Both the position numbers and the translations under genes were made by a program. Shown piece after piece: positions 1 through 4,904 of a DNA stretch of 5,864 nt. The number at the start of each line of letters is the position of its first letter. The stretch's first letter is position 1. Under the pieces are notes generated by a model. It was not told the origin of the DNA. It searched no databases and worked only from the letters and a program-made list of their open reading frames with translations. The stretch covers positions 1-5,864 of the forward strand of contig JAHFKX010000054.1 of assembly GCA_023245115.1 (NCBI GenBank), written 5' to 3'. The DNA is from Candidatus Woesearchaeota archaeon (GTDB taxonomy: Archaea > Nanobdellota > Nanobdellia > UBA10117).

Positions 1-395
1 AGGCATCCTCGGAGTACATAGACCTGAATAAAACTGACATGACTTTCTATTTTGATGTTGGTGACTACGTTCTGTGCGAAGTTCTGAACATATCAGAGGG
101 AAAATTCATCAAGCTGACTGCAAAGTACAGGCCATACCGAAGGCTCAAGGGCGGCAACATAATCGAAGTAAGCCCGACCAAGATTCCGCGAATCATTGGC
201 AAGCAAGGCTCAATGATAAAAACAATGAAGGACCTGACTGGCTGCGATGTAACTGTCGGCCAGAACGGTTTAATTTGGATTGGCGGAGCACCGGACAAGC
301 AGGCAGTTGTAGCGCGGGCAATTAAATTTATTGAACAGGAGGCTCACAAGCAGGGCTTAACTGATAAAGTTAAAGAAATGCTTAGTGGGAAATAA
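1..395 (+). CDS. rrp4: Exosome complex RNA-binding subunit Rrp4, C-terminal part (5' end outside the window)
   Basis: Rrp4 is a cap subunit of the archaeal exosome. It sits on the Rrp41-Rrp42 ring and feeds RNA into the degradation chamber through S1 and KH domains. The frame is open to the left edge (first full codon at 3, 130 residues visible), so the ATG at 39 is internal. The first visible part is the end of the S1 domain (VGDYVLCEVLNI, then FIKLTAKYRPYRRLKGG). A KH domain follows, with IPRIIGKQGSMIKTMKDLTG carrying the GxxG loop (GKQG) and then the strand LIWIGG. The tail is a helix ending at TAA. The rrp41 ATG follows after one base, as in the conserved archaeal exosome operon. The N-terminal domain cannot be seen. 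Identification is firm. Confidence 0.93.
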   Translation, partial: ASSEYIDLNKTDMTFYFDVGDYVLCEVLNISEGKFIKLTAKYRPYRRLKGGNIIEVSPTKIPRIIGKQGSMIKTMKDLTGCDVTVGQNGLIWIGGAPDKQAVVARAIKFIEQEAHKQGLTDKVKEMLSGK

Positions 396-396
396 T

Positions 397-1146
397 ATGG
401 GTGGAATTGGTGGACCAGAAAAATTAATTGTAAAAGGAAAAAGGCTGGATGGCAGGGCACTAGACGAGCTCAGGCCAATCCAGATAAAGGCCGGCGTCAT
501 AAAGAATGCAGATGGCTCAGCAATGATAATGCAGGGCGAAACTAAAATAGTTGTTGCTGTCTACGGGCCAAGGGAAGTTTTCCCGAAACATTTTGCGAGA
601 GCAGACCGCGCGCACTTGAACTGCGTTTATGACATGGCTGCGTTTTCAACACCGGAACGGGCGAGGCCAGGGCCATCGAGGCGTTCAGTGGAAATTTCTA
701 AAGTAATTAGGGACTCACTTGCACCAGCAATATTTTTGGAAAAATACCCCAAGACAGCGATCGATGTGTTTATAGAAGTCACTAATGCAAACGCAGGCAC
801 GCGAGTGGCGGCTATATGTGCCGCTTCGGTCGCCTTAGCTGATGCTGGAATCGAAATGCGTGACATTGTAACTGCTGTCGCCTCCGGAAAAGTGGATGGA
901 CAGCTTGCACTTGATTTATTCGAATTGGAAGATAATTACGGCGAGGCAGATATGCCGCTGGCCATCATGCCGCGCACCGGCGAGATTACGCTGTTACAGA
1001 TGGATGGGGACATAACTAAAGACGAGGCAGCTAAATTAATTGAGATGAGTATGAATGCCTGCCAGAAAATATACGAACTGCAGAAAAGGGCCTTGAGGGA
1101 CAGATACGCTACTGAAGGTGCTGCTGCAGAGGAGACTGTAGAATGA
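397..1146 (+). CDS. rrp41: Exosome catalytic ring subunit Rrp41 (RNase PH family, 3'-5' phosphorolytic exoribonuclease)
   Basis: Rrp41 is the catalytic subunit of the hexameric RNase PH ring. It shortens RNA from the 3' end using phosphate and can also add A-rich tails. From ATG 397 the protein has 249 residues, a normal length. Family landmarks are RLDGRALDELRPI (17-29), GVIKNADGSAM (33-43), VYGPREVFPKH (55-65), the RNA/phosphate-binding arginines in PSRRSVEISKVIRDSL (R95, R96) and GEADMP (182-187). D185 of GEADMP matches the catalytic aspartate known from Sulfolobus Rrp41 (D182). A GTG at 385 would add four residues and overlap rrp4. I chose 397 because homologues begin shortly before the RLDGR segment and the ATG lies one base after the rrp4 stop, which suits translational coupling. 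No clear Shine-Dalgarno is visible. The subunit should be active. Confidence 0.95.
   Translation: MGGIGGPEKLIVKGKRLDGRALDELRPIQIKAGVIKNADGSAMIMQGETKIVVAVYGPREVFPKHFARADRAHLNCVYDMAAFSTPERARPGPSRRSVEISKVIRDSLAPAIFLEKYPKTAIDVFIEVTNANAGTRVAAICAASVALADAGIEMRDIVTAVASGKVDGQLALDLFELEDNYGEADMPLAIMPRTGEITLLQMDGDITKDEAAKLIEMSMNACQKIYELQKRALRDRYATEGAAAEETVE
1129..1134 (+). promoter_or_regulatory. Shine-Dalgarno-like site for rrp42
   Basis: GAGGAG lies inside the end of rrp41, 8 bases before the rrp42 ATG. It can pair with the CCUCC 3' end typical of archaeal 16S rRNA. It supports the ATG at 1143 and shows that an operon-internal gene here uses SD-led initiation, whereas genes with their own promoters in this window look leaderless. 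Confidence 0.6.
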
Positions 1147-1922
1147 ACCTAATTCAGGATTACTTAGCAGACTTGCTAAAATTGCAAAAGCGCGAAGACG
1201 GACGTGAGCCCTTCCAGTACCGCGATGTTTCAGTTGAAACTGGTGTAATATCGCGAAGCCCAGGTTCAGCCCGCGTTAAGATTGGAAACACAGAGGTTTT
1301 AGTCGGCGTAAAGCTCGACGTAGGCACACCATTCCCAGATACGCCCAGCGAAGGCGTCTTAGTTGTTAATGCTGAGCTCATACCACTAGCCAGCCCGGAT
1401 TTTGAAACTGGCCCGCCAAAACCTGAATCTATCGAGCTGGCACGGGTTACGGACCGCGGAATACGTGAAAGCCATACAATTGATGTTGAAAAATTGTGCA
1501 TAAAAAGCGGCGAAAAGGTATGGATGATTAATGTTGACGTTTACCCAATGAACGATGATGGCAATTTGATAGACGCGGCTTCGCTGGGTGCAATCGCTGC
1601 CCTGAAATCCGCAGTTTTGCCGAAGTATGATGAGAAAGCTGATAAAGTCGAGTACAAGGAATTTACAAAAACAAAATTACCTGTCAAGGCATTGCCTATC
1701 ATGGTAACTTTTGGCAAGCTACGTGGTTCACTTTTTATTGACCCAACGAGACGAGAGGAAAAAGTGTTTGACTCGCGCCTGTCAGTTTCTACGTTGGAAA
1801 ATGGCACGCTATGTGCGATGCAAAAGGGCGGCTTCGGAACGTTTACAAAAGACGAGGTGCTGCAGATAATTGACGTAGCCATACAACGGGGAAAGGAGCT
1901 GCGAAAAATAATTAGTAAGTGA
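1143..1922 (+). CDS. rrp42: Exosome ring subunit Rrp42 (non-catalytic RNase PH paralogue)
   Basis: Rrp42 alternates with Rrp41 in the hexameric exosome ring. It has no nuclease activity of its own but completes the Rrp41 active site and RNA channel. The 259-residue length fits the archaeal family. Landmarks are KREDGREPFQYRDV (16-29), PGSARVKIGNTEVLVGVKL (40-58), GTPFPDTPSEG (61-71), the IELARVTDRGIRES helix (97-110), WMINVDVYPMNDDGNLIDAA (127-146) and the late strand pair with KVFDSRLSVSTLENG. There is no GEADMP-type motif at the position of the Rrp41 catalytic aspartate, as expected. The ATG overlaps the rrp41 TGA in an ATGA junction and is preceded by GAGGAG, so the two subunits are co-translated in matched amounts. 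In many archaea rpl37Ae follows; here the next gene is rpoK with its own promoter. Confidence 0.95.
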   Translation: MNLIQDYLADLLKLQKREDGREPFQYRDVSVETGVISRSPGSARVKIGNTEVLVGVKLDVGTPFPDTPSEGVLVVNAELIPLASPDFETGPPKPESIELARVTDRGIRESHTIDVEKLCIKSGEKVWMINVDVYPMNDDGNLIDAASLGAIAALKSAVLPKYDEKADKVEYKEFTKTKLPVKALPIMVTFGKLRGSLFIDPTRREEKVFDSRLSVSTLENGTLCAMQKGGFGTFTKDEVLQIIDVAIQRGKELRKIISK

Positions 1923-1938
1923 TACTGCACATAGCCAC

Positions 1939-1953
1939 GCCTGAGAGACAGGC
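1939..1953. repeat. Short inverted repeat between rrp42 and the rpoK promoter
   Basis: GCCTG and CAGGC form a perfect 5-bp stem around an AGAGA loop, 16 bases after the rrp42 stop and a few bases before the rpoK TATA box. It could be a weak 3'-end hairpin of the exosome transcript or a protein-binding site. No U-run follows directly, so a bacterial-type terminator is not supported. A 5-bp stem can arise by chance. Confidence 0.35.
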
Positions 1954-1956
1954 AAA

Positions 1957-1967
1957 GGCTTAAAAAT
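1957..1967 (+). promoter_or_regulatory. Archaeal promoter (TATA-like box) for rpoK
   Basis: GGCTTAAAAAT, with purine-rich AAAGG just upstream as a possible BRE. The core is centred about 24.5 bases before the rpoK ATG, which predicts transcription starting at or next to the A of the start codon (leaderless). The start region also contains TTACTA twice in tandem (1977-1988). Confidence 0.65.
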
Positions 1968-1987
1968 CAAAAAAAATTACTATTACT

Positions 1988-2182
1988 ATGGAAAACACCC
2001 ACTTCGAGATTGCGCGCATCATAGGTGCCAGGGCATTGCAGCTGGCTATGGGCGCACCAATGCTCATAAAAAAGCCGGCAGATGTTTATGACCCTACAGA
2101 TATTGCAAAACGCGAGCTGGACACCGGCGTACTGCCGATGACTGTCAAAAGGCCGATGCCGCAGAAGATTGAAGCGGAATAG
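1988..2182 (+). CDS. rpoK: DNA-directed RNA polymerase subunit K (Rpo6/Rpb6 homologue)
   Basis: RpoK is the small archaeal RNA polymerase subunit homologous to eukaryotic Rpb6 and bacterial omega. It clamps the large subunit and helps assembly. The 64-residue protein has the full family core: FEIARIIGARALQLAMGAP (6-24), then DPTDIAKREL (35-44) and the C-terminal VLPMTVKRPMP (48-58). The length is normal for archaeal RpoK. The TATA box 25 bases upstream fixes the start and indicates a leaderless mRNA. In many archaea rpoN and rpoK precede eno and rps2. Here rpoN is missing from the immediate upstream position and the exosome operon abuts instead, so two conserved archaeal clusters are joined at this point. 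Confidence 0.95.
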   Translation: MENTHFEIARIIGARALQLAMGAPMLIKKPADVYDPTDIAKRELDTGVLPMTVKRPMPQKIEAE

Positions 2183-2185
2183 AAG

Positions 2186-2195
2186 TTTTTTAAAT
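2186..2195 (+). promoter_or_regulatory. TATA-like box for the enolase-like gene, overlapping a T-run after rpoK
   Basis: TTTTTTAAAT starts 4 bases after the rpoK stop. The TTTAAA core is centred about 24.5 bases before the ATG at 2216, the leaderless spacing. The six-T run could also act as an archaeal U-tract terminator for rpoK, so the element may serve both genes. Confidence 0.6.
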
Positions 2196-2215
2196 AACAA
2201 TTTACAGTTATTCAC

Positions 2216-3220
2216 ATGAGGCTCACTGACATACGGGCAATCAGCACGGTTTTGCACGACGGCAGGCCAGCAGTTGGCGTCAGAATTAAAACCGAAAAGG
2301 CTGAGGCTTGGTCTGAGGTACTAACAAACAAAGCCGCAGAACTTGCCGAAGTCGTAAACCAAAATGCTGCGAAATTTCTTGGGTTACAAATCGTTAAGCT
2401 TGATGATTTATGGCAATTAGAAAAAGTTTTGCCTCGCGGGCCTGCTCTTGTTGCAGCACAATCAGCAGCGCTCGGCACATGGTCTGCCGAACGCCAGCGG
2501 CCACTCTGGAAAATTTTAAACCCAAACTCAAAACAAATAAATGAGGTTTTTGTCAACGTAGGCCGCACTGAAGATATAACTGAAATTTTGCTACGCGCGA
2601 ATCAAAACCTTTCTGGAACTGCTACGCTTGCAAAGGCTTCTGCACTGGATTTATCCGGCTTATCTGCTTTCGATGCAATCAGACGGGTTGAAAAAACGCT
2701 TGGCGCTGCAGGCCATTCGATTGGCATAGACCTTGAGGCACACAGGATGATGCGTTCGGGAAAATATTTCTGGCGGAATTTCAATGGGCACAGCCTAAAC
2801 GTTGATGCAAAAAAACACGCCGAAATGGTTTCCGAGCTTGTGCACCATTTTGACATCAAATATATTGAAGACCCATTACATAAGAACGCATTTTACGAAC
2901 TCGCTAGCCTGCACAAAAAGCTTGTACGCTACGGCCACAGGCACGTGTGCGGCGACCATTTAGTGCGCGGCGATTTGGCAAGAGCAAGAATAGCAAAAAA
3001 GCATGGCTCGGTGAATGCACTTCTTATTGACTTAGAAAAATCAGGCTCAATACTAAGCGCAAAAAAACTTTTTGACTTTTGCAAAAGCAACAATCTCACG
3101 CCAGTTATGCGCATAAATAATGCTGTTACTGCAAATCTTGCACTGGCCTGGCAGGCCCCAATTGCAAAGGCCACAATGTCTGGGTTTAATGAGTTGAATA
3201 AGCTTGGAAAAGATTTTTAA
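2216..3220 (+). CDS. Enolase-family protein in the eno position, with a degenerate active site
   Basis: True enolase converts 2-phosphoglycerate to phosphoenolpyruvate. This 334-residue protein is about 100 residues shorter than usual. Enolase features seen by eye: DIRAISTVLHDGRPAVGVRI (5-24) resembles DIRAREILDSRGNPTVEVEV. PALVAAQSAALGTWSAERQRPLWKIL (76-101) resembles the GANAILGVSLA region. IGIDLEA (169-175) matches ALDVAAS with metal ligand D172, KYIEDP (215-220) matches SIEDP with E218, and CGDHL (245-249) matches GDDL with D247. Lost or changed: the catalytic-lysine segment reads LLIDLEK, with D272 where LLIKVNQ has K; the SHRSGETED loop is replaced by a shorter MRINNAVTAN; the SGASTG, NGG.HA and GDEGGFAP segments are not found. 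K318 may match the second active-site lysine. It therefore looks like an enolase-derived protein that probably cannot catalyse the normal reaction. rpoK precedes it and rps2 lies one gene on, so orthology to archaeal eno is likely. Confidence 0.8.
   Translation: MRLTDIRAISTVLHDGRPAVGVRIKTEKAEAWSEVLTNKAAELAEVVNQNAAKFLGLQIVKLDDLWQLEKVLPRGPALVAAQSAALGTWSAERQRPLWKILNPNSKQINEVFVNVGRTEDITEILLRANQNLSGTATLAKASALDLSGLSAFDAIRRVEKTLGAAGHSIGIDLEAHRMMRSGKYFWRNFNGHSLNVDAKKHAEMVSELVHHFDIKYIEDPLHKNAFYELASLHKKLVRYGHRHVCGDHLVRGDLARARIAKKHGSVNALLIDLEKSGSILSAKKLFDFCKSNNLTPVMRINNAVTANLALAWQAPIAKATMSGFNELNKLGKDF
3214..3220 (+). promoter_or_regulatory. TATA-like box for the 88-residue gene, overlapping the end of the enolase-like gene
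   Basis: TTTTTAA, with GGAAAAG upstream as a possible BRE, is centred about 27 bases before the ATG at 3244. The stop codon TAA of the preceding gene is the 3' half of the box, so the final codons of one gene and the promoter of the next share the same bases. Confidence 0.5.
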
Positions 3221-3243
3221 GCGGGTAATTTCAAAAAAAGTGA

Positions 3244-3510
3244 ATGTACGATACGAATAGATTTACGGGCGGTGCAGTCGGCGATGGCATCCCTGCTTTA
3301 GTTGCGAAATCACTGCGCGATACACTTGACAGGCTTGCCAATGAGTATCCTGATGCGCTTATTCTCCCCGCAGAATGCGCGACGGGTGGCGTACCACCTT
3401 CGATTCGCGTGATAATGCCGGGTTATTTCGGCTCAACAAGTTGGCTACTCGGAGCCAAAGAAATTAAAATCGTAGGGTTTGACTACGCAAATCAGCAAAA
3501 TAGCAGCTAA
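3244..3510 (+). CDS. Unrecognised 88-residue protein between the enolase-like gene and rps2
   Basis: I do not recognise the family. The protein is small, soluble and without signal peptide or membrane segment. After a Gly-rich start (FTGGAVGDG, 7-15) comes a predicted amphipathic helix (IPALVAKSLRDTLDRLANEY, 16-35), then three predicted strands (ALILPAE, IRVIMPG, EIKIVGFDY) separated by Gly/Pro turns such as ATGGVPPS (46-53). It ends in a polar tail (NQQNSS). One Cys is present (C45). It has its own TATA box at the leaderless spacing, and codon use resembles its neighbours, so it looks like a real gene. It interrupts the otherwise conserved eno-rps2 adjacency. Function is unknown; a link to the altered enolase or to the ribosome would be speculation. 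Confidence 0.7.
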   Translation: MYDTNRFTGGAVGDGIPALVAKSLRDTLDRLANEYPDALILPAECATGGVPPSIRVIMPGYFGSTSWLLGAKEIKIVGFDYANQQNSS

Positions 3511-3535
3511 TTATTAAAAAACAACAAAACAAAAC

Positions 3536-3544
3536 CTTTAAAAA
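3536..3544 (+). promoter_or_regulatory. TATA-like box upstream of rps2
   Basis: CTTTAAAAA, following an A-rich tract (3514-3534). Its core is centred about 25.5 bases before the ATG at 3566 but nearly 60 bases before the ATG at 3600 that opens the uS2 frame. All other promoters here fit a start codon at 24.5-26.5 bases, so the natural mRNA start is near 3566. Confidence 0.65.
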
Positions 3545-3565
3545 CGAATTCTAGCAGCCTAATGA

Positions 3566-3658
3566 ATGGACAAACAATCTCGTGCTAAAAAAACAGTGAA
3601 TGGGGGCTCAGCGGCCAGCGCATTCAACGCAATTGAATACGCTCAAAGTGCCAGCTGA
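3566..3658 (+). other. 30-codon ORF at the leaderless start position, out of frame with uS2: uORF or +1-shifted uS2 N-terminus
   Basis: From the ATG at the expected distance from the TATA box, the reading is MDKQSRAKKTVNGGSAASAF and then NAIEYAQSAS before TGA at 3656. It is polar and Lys/Ala-rich, like a ribosomal protein tail. It overlaps the uS2 frame from 3600 to 3658, and a +1 shift anywhere in that overlap joins it to the uS2 core. The alternatives are a sequencing or assembly indel, a true mutation, a programmed shift near AGC-TGA, or a short upstream ORF. A second ATG at 3562 gives only eight codons. Confidence 0.4.
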
Positions 3659-4268
3659 TTTTGCAGCCGTGGCTGAAGAGACGCTGCTTGTTCCGTTGGA
3701 CACGTATCTAGCCAGTGGCATGCACATTGGCACAAAATTCAGAACAAAGCACATGATGCCATACATTTACAAGGTAAATCCAAATGGTTTGTGCGTTTTG
3801 AACATTCAAGAAATAGATAAAAGAATAATGCAGGCCGCACGAATTCTCGGCAAGTACGCACCTGAAGACATTCTAGTGGTTGGCCGCCGTGAGAACGCAT
3901 GGAAAGCAGTTAAAGCATTCGGCAAGGCAACGGGCTGCAAATATTTTGCAGGCAGATATCCGGCTGGCATAATTACTAACACAAACCTCGACACATTTTT
4001 TGAACCAAAATTGATGTTAGTTGTTGACCCATTCCCAGACAAAAATGCAGTTCATGATGCTTTAATTTCCGGAATTCCAATTGTTGCTATGTGTGATTCT
4101 AATAACACCACTGAAAATGTTGACTTCGTTATTCCGTGCAACAACAAAGGCTCAAAATCCATTGGCCTAATATTCTTCATTCTAGCCAGCAAGTACCTGC
4201 AGGAACGTGGCCTGCTGCCAAAGGATAAGCTAATTGACAACCCGATTGAAGATTTTATGGCTGAATAA
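3600..4268 (+). CDS. rps2: Small ribosomal subunit protein uS2 (archaeal S2 / eukaryotic SA type)
   Basis: uS2 is a 30S subunit protein that binds between head and body. Landmarks are LLVPLDTYLASGMHIGTKFR (29-48), the core MPYIYKVNPNGLCVLNIQEI (53-72), the helix-strand ILVVGRREN (91-99), GCKYFAGRYPAGIITN (112-127, the family GR.xPG.LTN motif), PKLMLVVDPFPDKNAV (136-151) and GIPIVAMCDSNNTTENVDFV (158-177), then the helix SIGLIFFILASKYLQERG. The 222-residue length is usual. The conserved part begins only around residue 26. The first 25 or so residues (MGAQRPAHST...) look unlike an archaeal S2 tail, and a stop codon lies directly before ATG 3600. The promoter points to ATG 3566 in another frame, so the printed N-terminus is doubtful. 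The gene normally follows eno in archaea; here an 88-residue gene lies between. Confidence 0.93.
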   Translation: MGAQRPAHSTQLNTLKVPADFAAVAEETLLVPLDTYLASGMHIGTKFRTKHMMPYIYKVNPNGLCVLNIQEIDKRIMQAARILGKYAPEDILVVGRRENAWKAVKAFGKATGCKYFAGRYPAGIITNTNLDTFFEPKLMLVVDPFPDKNAVHDALISGIPIVAMCDSNNTTENVDFVIPCNNKGSKSIGLIFFILASKYLQERGLLPKDKLIDNPIEDFMAE

Positions 4269-4321
4269 AATCAGGCTATTCCTTAAAATTGTTAGGTAAT
4301 ATGTAGTTATGCCATAGAAAG

Positions 4322-4331
4322 CTTTAAAAAA
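4322..4331 (+). promoter_or_regulatory. TATA-like box for the 168-residue gene
   Basis: CTTTAAAAAA, centred about 26.5 bases before the ATG at 4353, which predicts a leaderless mRNA. ACCGCA follows directly, the same sequence that follows the TATA box of the next gene. The rest of the 84-base rps2-to-gene space (4269-4321) is AT-rich with nothing else recognisable. Confidence 0.65.
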
Positions 4332-4352
4332 CCGCATAGCATCGGCACTATT

Positions 4353-4859
4353 ATGGCTGAAAAAGCATTTGGGCTTGGCAGGATTTGTGAAGCGCTTGCG
4401 GTCAGCAGAAATATTGTTTTGGCGAAAACTGATTTTCATACGGCGGTAAATAAGTTAGCAAAACAGCGCTTATATTTAGTATTTAACAATAGAAATATGA
4501 TACATAGAATAAGTTTGGACAGCCAGTCATCAGGTGGAATACAACTATGCTACGCTGGCGTAATTTATAATGAAGCACCAGCAGGCCAGAAATACCGTGA
4601 GCGCGTCAGTGAGATTCTATTGGCAGAAGATAACCAACGCAGAATATCAGTTAATGTTGGCATCCTAAATGTTAGCGATTGCATTAAGGTTGTCGACCTG
4701 CGAGAAAGGTGCGCTCTGCGTGCTTTGTTAAAAAAAAGCCCAACTGTTAAAGACGATTACGCAAACTTTAGCATCACGCGCGCAATAGCTGATACAAGTT
4801 GCGTCCAAGAATATTTAGAAACATTGCTTGGTAAGCCAGCAATTGTCAGCGGCGATTAG
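4353..4859 (+). CDS. Unrecognised 168-residue protein
   Basis: No family is recognised. The start is supported by a TATA box at the leaderless spacing. The protein is predicted to be cytosolic alpha/beta: an N-terminal helical part (1-38), then strands RLYLVFNN (39-46) and MIHRISLD (49-56), GIQLCYAGVIYNEAP (62-76), a charged helix (QKYRERVSEILLAEDNQR, 79-96), strand ISVNVGILNVSDCIKVVDL (98-116), a helix (RERCALRALLKK, 117-128) and a C-terminal helix (SCVQEYLETLLGKPA). There are five Cys (12, 66, 110, 120, 150), with no paired CxxC, so a zinc ribbon is unlikely. There is no signal peptide or membrane segment. In many archaea MEMO-family or mevalonate-pathway genes follow rps2; this protein resembles neither. 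It shares promoter sequence with the next gene, so the two could be co-regulated. Confidence 0.7.
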   Translation: MAEKAFGLGRICEALAVSRNIVLAKTDFHTAVNKLAKQRLYLVFNNRNMIHRISLDSQSSGGIQLCYAGVIYNEAPAGQKYRERVSEILLAEDNQRRISVNVGILNVSDCIKVVDLRERCALRALLKKSPTVKDDYANFSITRAIADTSCVQEYLETLLGKPAIVSGD

Positions 4860-4866
4860 TTTTTTT
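4860..4866 (+). terminator. T-run after the 168-residue gene, possible archaeal U-tract terminator
   Basis: Seven T in a row directly after the TAG stop. Archaeal RNA polymerase can terminate on U-tracts without a hairpin, and the next gene has its own promoter, so an end here is reasonable. No stem is seen before it. Confidence 0.45.
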
Positions 4867-4874
4867 CAGTAAAA

Positions 4875-4883
4875 CTTTTAAAA
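4875..4883 (+). promoter_or_regulatory. TATA-like box for the CheD-like gene
   Basis: CTTTTAAAA, centred about 25.5 bases before the ATG at 4905, the leaderless spacing. Its 3' side is embedded in an inverted repeat that reaches almost to the start codon. Confidence 0.65.
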
Positions 4884-4898
4884 CCGCACTTCGCGGTT
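4882..4898. repeat. Inverted repeat between TATA box and start codon of the CheD-like gene
   Basis: AACCGC and GCGGTT form a perfect 6-bp stem around ACTTC. Including outer bases, CTTTTAAAACCGC (4875-4887) faces GCGGTTAAAG (4893-4902), whose complement CTTTAACCGC matches the left arm except for three missing bases. A site here would overlap TBP/TFB binding or the transcription start, so an operator is plausible. Because the predicted transcript starts near 4905, the element would act as DNA, not as an RNA hairpin of this gene. Confidence 0.45.
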
Positions 4899-4904
4899 AA
4901 AGCT

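Noticed and set aside
74..325. 83-residue plus-strand ORF overlapping rrp4
   Set aside because: It is out of frame with the S1/KH coding sequence and shows no family features.
385..396. GTG at 385 as the rrp41 start
   Set aside because: It adds only four residues, overlaps rrp4 and has no better ribosome site; ATG 397 fits homologue N-termini better.
1160..1501. 113-residue minus-strand ORF inside rrp42 (also 1541-1930)
   Set aside because: It is antisense to a clearly conserved gene, with Ser/Thr/Pro-rich random-looking protein and no promoter; a shadow ORF.
1977..1988. Tandem TTACTA TTACTA before the rpoK ATG as a regulatory repeat
   Set aside because: It is only two short units in AT-rich sequence at the predicted start site; easily chance.
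2212..2568. 118-residue minus-strand ORF over the enolase-like gene
   Set aside because: The plus strand has recognisable enolase motifs in this stretch and a promoter; the antisense product has no recognisable pattern.
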